Assembly (NCBI GenBank): GCA_018902385.1
Contig: JABSSW010000004.1
Coordinates: forward strand, 1-64,000
From: Physcia stellaris
Lineage: Eukaryota; Ascomycota; Lecanoromycetes; Caliciales; Physciaceae
Direction: 5' to 3'
Length of the DNA stretch: 64,000 bases
Position 1 is the first letter of the stretch. The number at the start of each line of letters is the position of its first letter. The notes below the pieces were generated by a model. The model worked only from the letters and a program-made list of their open reading frames with translations. It did not search any database and was not told where the DNA came from. Below are positions 36,728 to 45,730 of this stretch, piece by piece. Made by a program: the position numbers and the translations under genes.

Positions 36728-36872
36728 TGTTAAATTGCATGAAATCGTAAATCATTGATTGCATGTTGTTTTATCAAATGCTAATTTACATGGTTTCTAG
36801 TATTTAATGTCATTGAAGTGCGCACTAGTTACTAAGCTCTTGGCGACCTCTGATTGGCCACCTAGTTCTACA
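36728..36872. repeat. Right (5') LTR of the copia element, distal half unmutated
   Basis: 145 bp. From about 36780 onward it keeps CT, GG, AG and CC (for example GGCGACCTCTGATTGGCC). The mutated zone therefore ends inside this LTR, about 90 bp before unique DNA. Confidence 0.85.
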
Positions 36873-37464
36873 GATATTTCTATTGAATGCTGTACAGTGC
36901 ATATACCCAAGAAGGCCTACCATTCGAGTCCGCTCTCTTACTGATCCCAGGTTTTGTCACCATTGAAGCTGGGCAAAACGCGATCACACTTTGCTCTGGG
37001 TAGCTTCGCTCGATCAAGTGCCACCACACCATCAATAGCACCGGTGTAAAAGCATGGCGTTTACGGCTGCAGCCGTGGGCTCTCCAGTACGCTTCCCTCA
37101 CTCTATCCATCAATCCTCATTTGCCAGTGGTCCCCAATTGCGCGATGTGCCTCGCGCAGCCTTGCGGCCTTACATGCTGCCCAGCGCAACCCTCCAGTTT
37201 GGACACTGCTTGATCATGGAAGATTGCAACTCCCCCAGCATTGGAAAGGGTGGTGACAAGTTCCTATCTCAGCCTCGTTCAAGGAAGCTCTTGAATGCAG
37301 AATCTCTTTCACACTTCCTTCACTCTTGCAGAATCTTGTATTGAGCATAAGCATATTAGTTTCATCAAGGCTATCAATTCTTTTGGGGACGTGATATTTG
37401 GATGGTTCTCATTCCACGATCCCCACATCGGATGGGAACACGGGCTTGAGCCACGCACAGAAAG
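36873..37464 (+). other. Leader region between the copia element and the 37465 gene
   Basis: GC-balanced sequence with no supported gene. A 96-codon open frame (37054-37344) lacks recognisable features. The sequence probably contains the promoter of the downstream membrane-protein gene. Confidence 0.4.
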
Positions 37465-39379
37465 ATGAAGCGGCTCAGGCGAAATCTTCTGATCCTTGCG
37501 ATACTGGCCGATAATAGTACCACTGTTAATGCTGGTGTGTCAAACTACCTTAAGTGTGCGAAGAATGCCACCATGATCGAAATGCCGAACAGCTCGATCC
37601 TGCTCGATCACAACGGTGAGCCTACGAATAGTCGAGCTACAGCTTGGGGAATTAGCTATCAATTGTGTATGGAGCTCTGTACAGGCCCAGCCAAAATCGA
37701 TATTCACGGATCCGACTACCTCACTCAACATATGACTTCCTGGGTTCTCCCCTGGCTTGCATTAACCGCACAGCTACCTTACTCAACCAGTAACAAACGC
37801 AGCAATATCATGGCTCTCTTCTTAGCGTTAGGAAGTCCAGCACTTATGGTCTACACTCTGGCCTTGACAGTCACTAATTCTCGAACAATTCGTCGCAAGT
37901 TCAAGAAGTGCTTGAGAAAATGTAAAGAGCTGAACCTTCCAGGACTAGCGGAGGCAGTCGACTCGGCGCAGACTATCATGGCTGATTCTCAGCACATCCC
38001 AATCCAGGCATACCAAGGCCCGCAAAGGGTCTTTTCTCAGCTTGTTGTGTGTCCAGACACCTGGATATGGTGGACAATCCTCAAAGACGAAATGTGCGTT
38101 ACGAGGAAGACATGGGATTTCTCTCTTTTTGCTAATGTCGCTTTCGTCTGCATCGCCCAAACCTTAGCTGTGTTCGATTTTTTACTTCAACAACCGGTAC
38201 TTCCAACATTGGGATTGGCTTAGCTATCAACAGTCTCTGGATTTGGATGGTACCTGTGGTCTTTGTGGGGTCGGTACTGGGGATGCGAACCACTACACGA
38301 CCAATCAGTGCGGCAGTTGGTCGCATCTCCAACCCAGTACTGGGCGGAGAGACTGGTGGTAATGAAGCTATTAACGGCATCAGAGATAGAGCGACGTCCA
38401 CGGGTGAGCTGCAGGTCTGGCCAAATGCCTCTCATGACCTTGAAAGCCAAGGAAACAGTCCTCCTGGACCTGATCAGCAACTGAATCCACTGTCGACTAC
38501 CTTCTTTGGGTTTAGTGCCGCTGGATGTGATACAGAAAGAGGGACAATATTCAATTATGCCCGCGCTTGGAGCCACATGCATGTGACCGAGCACGTTGTG
38601 CATTCGTTCGAGCGTCTCGTCGCAAATCAAGAGCACCGACGCACTGTCAGTGGCCGGAAATGGGTGAATTCAAGTCAGAGATGGAAGGAAAACCTCGAAG
38701 GTTCGCCAGCAGATAAATGCAGATATGTTTCTTCCACAGGACAAGATCAACCAAGCATTTCGACTCAAGCGTCAGCTTCTCCTGAGCTGCTCCAAAATTT
38801 CATAATCGCAGCTTTGATTTCCATGATTACCCAATGGGGCACGACAGGTGCCGCAATAGTCATCGCATACAAGTAAGCCAATCCCATCCCTCATCACACG
38901 CTCTGTCTTACATCCTTAGTACCCCAGTGGTAGGCCTCGGCTGCCAATCCGGAAGTTACCTCGTATATGGACTTGCTGCCACGCAGATATGGCTCATTCT
39001 ACTCCTAGCAGCTTTCCTCTCGCATCGTCACTCACTCCTCATGGAGAGAAGTCCACCTTTTACTCGAGCGCAACGATATCGAAGCAATGTTTTCGCGGCT
39101 GTAGCAATCTGCACCCGCCTTGTAGGCAAAGTTCTCGCAGTAGCTAACGCACTCTTCCTCGTTGCCACTTCAGTTTTGCAATTCACAGGCTTATATGACA
39201 CATGTTGGTGCAACGCTTGCATTCCCAGTCTTGGGCGTCTGAAAGGCTGGGTAATTCTTTTCGCAACCGACAGTGAGATCAGTACTGCGAGTAGCACCTC
39301 GTGGTGGGGTGGTACGGCATTGAGCGCTGTCTCGGCAGGATTTGCCACGGGTCTCCTTTTGTGGATACGGACAAGGTGA
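37465..39379 (+). pseudogene. Conserved fungal polytopic membrane protein, frameshifted
   Basis: The ATG at 37465 opens a signal/anchor segment, paired Cys (Y-Q-L-C-M-E-L-C) and the W-V-L-P-W-L-A-L-T-A-Q-L-P motif known from a widespread uncharacterised Pezizomycotina membrane-protein family. After F-D-F at a run of six T (38178-38183) the family reading continues in the next frame (T-S-N-I-G-I-G-L-A then S-L-W-I-W-M-V-P-V-V), through 38872. A 47-nt intron (GTAAGC...CTTAG, 38873-38919) then joins to N-T-P-V-V-G-L-G-C and further helices ending at 39379. As it stands, the product stops at residue 252. A T-run length change is the simplest cause. It could be a sequencing error. About 600 residues and 8-10 helices would be expected for the family. 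Confidence 0.7.
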
Positions 39380-40857
39380 GCAATTGGGTTAGCTAACACT
39401 GGGTAGATTTTGGGCAGATAGGAAATTCTTTGCCAGATAGATGCAATGCATCAATCAGCAAGATCACCACACAAAACCCAACCAGTAGCTGTGATTCGCC
39501 ACCTCTACTCGCAAGCTGACAAGGTCTTGGCCTGACTAGACGACGAGTATTAAAACACTCGGGCTGCATCCGAATCTGTCTGATAAGTCTACATTACTGA
39601 AATTAGAGACACGATGCGTGGCGTGAATGTGCACAAGCTTCGAAACCTCACTGCTAATCATTACGGTCTTCCGAGCAACACTGACTTGACTTTTGTAATC
39701 ATTAGCTTAATCTGCAGAAACAATGGTCCAGGCGCAATTCGGTTATTCAGGAACTGGGAATAGCTTGTGAAGCTACAGTGATCTGTGGAGACGACAGAAT
39801 ACCTTGGACCAACTTGAACAAGGTTTGAAATACCTTGGTGGCGATGGGTTGACTTTGGGTTCTGCACTGGTGGCTCTGAATTATATCTTGGTCGTTTTCG
39901 TCTGATCCTCGGGAAAAATTCTCGCTTGTACTAGTCTTCCCCATAACGGCTTCGTGGGTATAATATCCGATTGTATTTCCTACATCCAAGCCGTGTACAC
40001 TGCATTCGCTAGCCGCGATCTTGTAAAGGACGACTTACAAGGGATAAGAATCATAGACGCCAGATTCCAGTCTACTCTTTGACTTTCACAAGATTATACG
40101 GAGAGAAGGATCATCGCTTATAGCGGTAGTGGCGTCGATCAAACCAGCCGCCTGGCCTTTTCCGGAATCCCATCGTCCTGTCAGTCCAGATCGGGCAACC
40201 AGGAACGATAGCGTCCTCGTATTGAGTTTTTCGATCGTCGCGGAATATATTTGAGGGTTTCACCGATTCCAGAAATCTGCGGAGACAAGAGTTCCGTGGT
40301 GCGCTTCGGTATGAAGGTTCCGATGGGGGCCGAATCTGGAGTTGTGGCTGAAGCGCGATTGCCGCTGAACTGCCTCAGAGTTCTACAGTTCTAGTGCTTT
40401 GGGGCAAAGTGGAAACTTGAAACTGCCTTAATTCCACCATGGGTTATGGGAGTGCATTATTGTATAGCTCTATTCTATGGAGAGAAAGCTGACTCCCTTG
40501 CAGAGCACAATACGAGAGATGGCACTGACCAGGAGATTTTAGAGATAGATGTGAAGTAATCCCACAGGAAAGAGTCGCTTTATGATCTTTCTGGTTCAAA
40601 AAGGTTCTCTAAGATCGGATTTCTGCGAACATGACATACACATGTTATCTGCGTTACAGACCTTCGATTTGGGGGGTCGTCTCAGCTACTCGCTTCGAAG
40701 TACGCCACCCTATTGTCCCTAGGACAGTTTCAGTCTCTTGTCGATGAACCTACCATGAACAAAACTATGACAGCGATCTGCTGGTCGCTTATACCACTGG
40801 GGGCCAAAAGAACCGAACGACATCATCGAGCGAGCTCCATGAACTAGGCACGAACAA
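39380..40857. other. 1.5-kb intergenic stretch, nothing recognised
   Basis: Only short open frames without coding character. The right end probably holds the promoter of the 41037 gene. Confidence 0.45.
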
Positions 40858-40864
40858 TATAAAA
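40858..40864 (+). promoter_or_regulatory. TATA box of the 41037 gene
   Basis: TATAAAA lies 26 bases before an in-frame ATG (40890) and 173 bases before the ATG at 41037. Transcription normally starts 30 or more bases past a TATA box, so the first ATG would be at or before the transcript start. This favours 41037. Confidence 0.5.
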
Positions 40865-41036
40865 GCAGAGACTTCCGTGTTTTTGAATCATGACGTCCCC
40901 CAACTACGAGTTACCAGAGCTGAGGCAAACGGGATCCAGCGTCTTCATTCTCCTGACAGTTAAGTCTTCCCTATTTCGCCCTATTTCACTGCTTCCTCGG
41001 ACCTCGAATCACAACACAGATCTTACAACATCCAAC

Positions 41037-42047
41037 ATGGCCGCAGCTGTTGCCATCGATGTCATCGGTGTCGTCTCGGGCGTACTTGGTATCTTCCAGT
41101 TCGCCCAAGATCAGATGCCAAGCCACACGGCCAATCCCGCCGACAGCTCCTCCCTCCGTGTCCATCTCGGCGGTGGTGCCAAGACCGTTCCCAACGCCGG
41201 CGGTAGCCTCGGGGCCATCAAAGTCTACAATGAGGAACAGACTCTCATCGGCGCCGGCTCTGGTGACGGGCCTATTCCTATGGGTAGCTTCCAGGACATC
41301 ACCATCACCCATGGCTACGGCCCTGGCCAACAGCCCACATACGTGCAGATCAGCGGCACCGATGACGCCGTATGCATCGCATATCTAATCCAGACATGGC
41401 CCGATGGTACCCAAAGAGGCTGGCTGGGGGACATGGGCCAGGCATGCGGTACCACCTGGGGTTATTCAAACGTCATTGTCGGCACCGACCACAAGCCTAC
41501 CTGTACCTGGCTCGACCAGGATCACACGGGAATTCTAAGCGGCAGCATGCAGATCCACATGCAGGATTTTACCAATTTGACCACAGACTACAGCACCGAT
41601 CCCGGGCACTACTGCGCCTGGCCGGCCATGTATTTCGAGCCCAGGACCGAGGATACCGGCTTGCCTGACAATCAAATTTGGGGCGCTCCTGCGCCTAGTA
41701 CGACGGCAACAGCAGCGACGACAACCCAGACGACTTCTCCGGCCAAGCGCGCCCAGGCGTACAAACGAGGACTGCGGAAGCGCTCGGCGAAATTGGCCAG
41801 CACCATTGTGGGCAGCCATGATGAAGCCCACAGCGCGATCAAGCTCTGTTCCTCGGAGACGTCGCATGGTTCGGACTTTGTCTCTTTCGCGGAGGGCGTG
41901 TTCTGTGATATGGAGACGAAAACTGCCTGGCCGTTGTGTGAAAAGAGTGTGAAGGGTGAGTGCTATGACTGGGAGAGGCATGCGCTGGTTGAGAAGGGCG
42001 GAAAGACGACGAAGAAAGGGTACAGTGATGTGCAAAGGTGGGAATAG
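41037..42047 (+). CDS. Conserved hypothetical fungal protein (336 aa), single exon
   Basis: The frame is open from 40890, but the ATG at 41037 (context TCCAACATGG) is preferred. It gives the hydrophobic start seen in this family (V-A-I-D-V-I-G-V-V-S-G-V-L-G-I-F-Q-F) and fits the TATA position. Residues ~35-210 form a domain with conserved-looking N-A-G-G, D-A-V-C-I-A-Y, W-P-D-G, W-L-G-D-M-G-Q-x-C-G and K-P-x-C-T-W-L-D motifs, common in secreted or surface hypothetical proteins of ascomycetes. A Thr/Ala-rich linker and a basic segment with K-R and R-K-R sites follow, then a Cys-containing C-terminal part (C-S-S-E-T...F-C-D-M...L-C-E-K...G-E-C-Y-D-W). Function unknown. It appears intact. Confidence 0.75.
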   Translation: MAAAVAIDVIGVVSGVLGIFQFAQDQMPSHTANPADSSSLRVHLGGGAKTVPNAGGSLGAIKVYNEEQTLIGAGSGDGPIPMGSFQDITITHGYGPGQQPTYVQISGTDDAVCIAYLIQTWPDGTQRGWLGDMGQACGTTWGYSNVIVGTDHKPTCTWLDQDHTGILSGSMQIHMQDFTNLTTDYSTDPGHYCAWPAMYFEPRTEDTGLPDNQIWGAPAPSTTATAATTTQTTSPAKRAQAYKRGLRKRSAKLASTIVGSHDEAHSAIKLCSSETSHGSDFVSFAEGVFCDMETKTAWPLCEKSVKGECYDWERHALVEKGGKTTKKGYSDVQRWE

Positions 42048-43981
42048 GACAGTGGAATAGAACGTGTGCGAGGAAGTTCCATTTCGGTGGATATTACTTG
42101 TCTGAGACTATGATGGTTGCAGTCGTCGGCGAGTGTGAGGTAGAAGCTTCCTCTGAGCAGCCCGCGGAGAGGTACTACCCAGTGTGCAGTAGAAAACAGG
42201 TGAATGATGCCCGCACTTTGTAAAATTATCGTCAGAGATTTTATTCTACAGAGATCAAGCCGAAAGTTTGGCATGGGAATTGACCGACTGATCAAAGAAA
42301 AATTCGCCTTTTTCCCCTCTATTGAATATCCAAGCTAACAGGCAAAATGGAGTAAAATCAGAGTAGAGTCATCTTCAACTACATTACGCCGAAGCGAAAA
42401 AAGGATTTTGCATTATCGGCTCCAAACTATGCGTCCCCTGTAAATAATCTTTTTTGCTGAGATTGGTCCTCGAAGTGATGTTGCAATTGACTTTTTTCTC
42501 TGATGACGGGTTCCAAAGGCTCCAACGAATTCATCGAAAATGCCATCGAAAGCGACAGTTTCAAAACCCCAGAATGATCCGAAGCGCACACTATCAATTT
42601 CTTGTTATTAAAAAGCGCGCTTTCCTAGCTTTACGTTAGATGATTCATTGACTTACAAGCCTTGATCGTGATAGCAAAGGTGATTAATCGGAGGCCGAAG
42701 GAGCAAGACAGCCCCAATTGGGCGAGCACATTGAGCAGATCGACACCGAGCTACGGACTGGAACTGAACTTGATGTATTGAGCCTGAATCGCCCTTAGAT
42801 CAATTGCCCATTGAACGTGTGCAGACAATATACAAATCAATGCTTCAAGAAGTGGGCGAAGTGCATAGATGATCACTTGGAGTCGTATTATGGCTAAGCA
42901 TCAAACTTTGGTTAGCAATGCTGCTGGCCGTCGCCGTGGAAAAGTGACTGTGGAGTCATGCAAGTTGATCATGCGCTATGAGTTGCATGTCTGATGTATA
43001 GTGCAATGACCTGGGACAGCCACCTTAGTACTTGGTGGTAAGAGCGGCAGGTGAGTACTCCCGGCCTAGAAGACACATGAAGTCTAGGTAGTTGGAACCC
43101 TTTGCTGCTGGGGCGCATCAAACAGGATTGGTCGCGAGTGGAAATTAGTACCTAACACATACAATTACAATGCAGTGCAATTCAGCGAAGATAACCATTC
43201 AGAAATCATACGCACCCCGAGGGGCCATGATGCCATTATAACATATACATTCAACCAGGTCATAGACAATCATCATCTGCGCCCAGCTGAAAGGTTCACC
43301 CTTTTTCTATCGTAATCTTCAGAGCTCGTAAGAGTATGATGACAACTCCAGACACTTCCCAAGCTTCCAATTCTCACACGGGCCTTGTATCGCTAAAAAA
43401 GCTACCATGCAAGTTAAACGATCCCGAGACACTTATAAAGAAGAATCATAAGGAGTCTTTAATATTAATAATCGATATAGACGTGATATCATCATATGTA
43501 GAGTTCTGCAACATAGTTTCTGCATGACTGAGACACGTGTATCGGATTTCTGTATACGTGGCCCGGAGATTGAAGGGCTGAGGAGCCAATCGGTCACAGC
43601 AATTCAGATTCTATCCCGATACAGGAAGCGCATTCGTAAGATATAGACAAACGGAAACATGTCTGGCGATCTGTCACTCGTGATTTCCAAGTCGACCACT
43701 TGATGTACACGGTTATGGAAATACTTTGACACCCTCGCTCAGAGCCGAAATTAGATGCGGGATATGTTGTTATTTCAATTATCGAAATCAACCTGGTTGT
43801 TAGTTCAATTATCGAAATCAACCTGACGAACAACGGCACATGAAACGCTATGAGTGAGGGTCCTGTTACGTTGTATTCATCAATCCTCAACCTCTATATC
43901 CCAGTATCGTGGCTTCACTATCCTTCAAGACCCATCGTGTCAAATTCCTGAAAATTCCTCGCATCACCAAAGTGACTGCTA
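42048..43981. other. 1.9-kb intergenic stretch
   Basis: No supported gene. It contains an exact-register 30-bp tandem duplication at 43766-43825. The sequence lies between the convergent 3' ends of the 41037 and 43982 genes, so terminators are expected but no clear signal is assigned. Confidence 0.45.
43766..43825. repeat. 30-bp tandem duplication, one mismatch
   Basis: GTTGTTATTTCAATTATCG plus AAATCAACCTG is followed directly by a second copy with ATT changed to AGT. It looks like a recent local duplication. Confidence 0.85.
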
Positions 43982-45138
43982 TCAGAAGTTGTTGTAGACC
44001 TGACCACAAGGTCCTGCAATATCCCCAGTGCTTCTGAAATCCGCTCCCGTGTCTCGATTGTAGGTCAAACCACTGATCTTACCGTTGGGACAGACACTGC
44101 TGACGCCCACACCGCTACCACTTGGAGCGACTGCTTGCTGAACAACACAGCCCTGGTAGGAGTACCAGAAGGCTTGGATACAGTTGGGAATGCCGAAGTA
44201 GCATACGTTACAGCAGCCTTCGAGGGTTTCTCTATCGATAATTAGGGAGATCAGTATATGTAGCTGTTGAGCTGGTGAAGCTGGGCTGGGCTGTGGAGAA
44301 TCTATACATACCCTTCCGGAGTGTCTAAATAGTAGCGGCTATTGCTGGTCTCCCCTACCCCAGTCCCGTCGGATTTCCCATAAGGGATGGTTGGAACCTT
44401 GGTAGGAATCGGCGTCGCGCATGCTAATAACTTCAGTTTAGGCTATGGTTTAAGACGGACACCGGAGTACTACGTACGGTATTTTGTGGAAGTCACCACT
44501 GGTGGCTGTACGGTTTTAGAGGTGGAGACTGTCTTGGTTGTCGTTGCCGTCTTTGTGGTGGTGACAGTGGTAGTGGGAGTTGGAATGTTCAGACATGAGC
44601 AGGCGCTTGAGATTGCGGTAGTGGCGTAAGCCGACACATAGGCTGGTATGGTAGGACTTGACTCGCGTCGCTGTACCGCTGCAAGAGTTGCATCACGTTG
44701 CTCCACATCGGATTCCGCTTCTCGGCGAATTTTGGCGGGTGGGTTTCCTGGTTTAAACACAATAGACGTCCTGAATTCATTTAGTAGCTGTTCGTGGACC
44801 GGTTTAATATCTGTATACTAACGAAGTCGTGCCAGTCGTAATCGTCGAAGTCTTCGTCGTAGTACTAGTTACTATCAGCACCTTTCTTCTTGTCAATCAC
44901 TCGTTAGTTCATACGCTGTTGAGGTGACCTTGATAGTAGACGTGGAAGTAGCGGTTTTTATAGAAAGAAACGACGAACAGAAGGGAGTCGCAGTGTAAAG
45001 CTTCAATACATCGACGACAGACTGTACTTTGGAGCACTGGGACGGGGTAAGGTTGCGTGCGTTGACTTCTTGGACAGGGGAGGAGTAACTTGTGGTAGCC
45101 AAAAGAGCTGCTACTGCAAGAATCTGTGTGCAATGCAT
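43982..45138 (-). CDS. Secreted Ser/Thr- and Cys-rich protein (5 exons, 306 aa)
   Basis: Exons 45138-44915, 44864-44823, 44770-44478, 44423-44312 and 44231-43982 join in phase to 306 residues. The introns are 50, 52, 54 and 80 nt with GT-AG ends. A signal peptide (MHCTQILAVAALLATTSYS) is followed by T-P-S-Q-C-S-K-V and T-A-T-P-F-C-S-S-F-L, then Thr-rich linkers flanking S-S-A-C-S-C-L-N-I-P-T-P. The C-terminal domain has C-C-N-V-C-Y, a Trp-Tyr segment, C-V-V, V-C-P-N-G and P-C-G. The architecture (short Cys head, O-glycosylatable Thr linkers, Cys-rich tail) is common in ascomycete cell-wall or apoplastic proteins. The exact role is unknown. A TATA box lies 67 bp upstream of the ATG. Intact. 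Confidence 0.8.
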
Positions 45139-45204
45139 GGCTATTGTGCTCTATTCGACTCTCCTTGTAAGGAAATACAAAGAAACAGGAGGATTCGGGG
45201 ACTC

Positions 45205-45210
45205 TTTATA
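45205..45210 (-). promoter_or_regulatory. TATA box of the five-exon secreted gene
   Basis: TATAAA on the minus strand, 67 bases before the ATG at 45138. It lies about 380 bp from the end of the AT-rich element. Confidence 0.5.
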
Positions 45211-45586
45211 CTGCAGTACTACTGTCATGACGAACTTCAGCGGTAAGCCTAGGATATTGACATGTCCGTTGCGAAGAGCGGGTCTCGGAAGGACTTGTCA
45301 GGCTTACGGAGCAGCTCGAGAGTCGTCACCATGGATATTTTACGAGGTCGCAATCCCCTCACGGTGCTTTTCCTTGCCAAGATGCTGGCTTCGAGACTTG
45401 TGGCTGCTGACGGTTTGCGTTAAGGTGATATTTGCCACTAGCTTCTCGCATCTGTTGCCATCCCCCACAATGACGATAATTGCGCTCCCGAAAAGAGGCC
45501 TCGACACGAGGTGGAGTGGGGAAGGAGCACAAGGCGGAAGGCTTGTTTGGCAGTTTTAGCCTGGATGCCAATTTTAGCGCTCCTGT

Positions 45587-45730
45587 TTGGGCTGCTGTGC
45601 CCGTTCATACATCAATAAATTTATTGCCCAATTAACGTACGTTCATTCGTCAATCAACGCGTTCATTGATCAATAAACAAATATTGACAAATAAACGTGT
45701 TGATTGATTAATATTCAAATCATTGACAAA
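45587..45730. repeat. Left terminal inverted repeat
   Basis: It pairs with 53010-53159. The shared core CTGTGCCCGTTCAT is exact, and a further shared block ATTCAAATCATTGACAAAT lies about 120 bp inside. Confidence 0.75.

Larger units (their letters stand above)
31732..36872 (-). mobile_element. Ty1/copia LTR retrotransposon, dead by mutation (5141 bp)
   Basis: Direct 145-bp repeats lie at 31732-31876 and 36728-36872, each with TG...CA ends. The flanks are AATAT (31727-31731) and GATAT (36873-36877), a 5-bp target duplication that differs by one A for G. Internal minus-strand frames match copia order: at 35406-35002 the protease/GAG-pre-integrase region (N-V-N-Y-V-F-D-F-M-I-N-I-V, corresponding to the NVxYVPDF...NLVS motif), then 34959-34759 the integrase start (E-K-C-A-F-F-K-T-H...Y-R-I-I-Y-D-F-I-D-I). 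Reverse transcriptase and RNase H should lie at about 34000-31900 but I could not read them reliably. The 5' LTR is therefore the right-hand one. Confidence 0.85.

Noticed and set aside
40890-41036. 49-residue N-terminal extension of the 41037 gene
   Set aside because: The ATG at 40890 is only 26 bp past the TATA box, and the downstream start matches the family's hydrophobic N-terminus.
44241-44246. TTAGGG telomere repeat
   Set aside because: Single chance occurrence; no tandem telomere array exists in the window.
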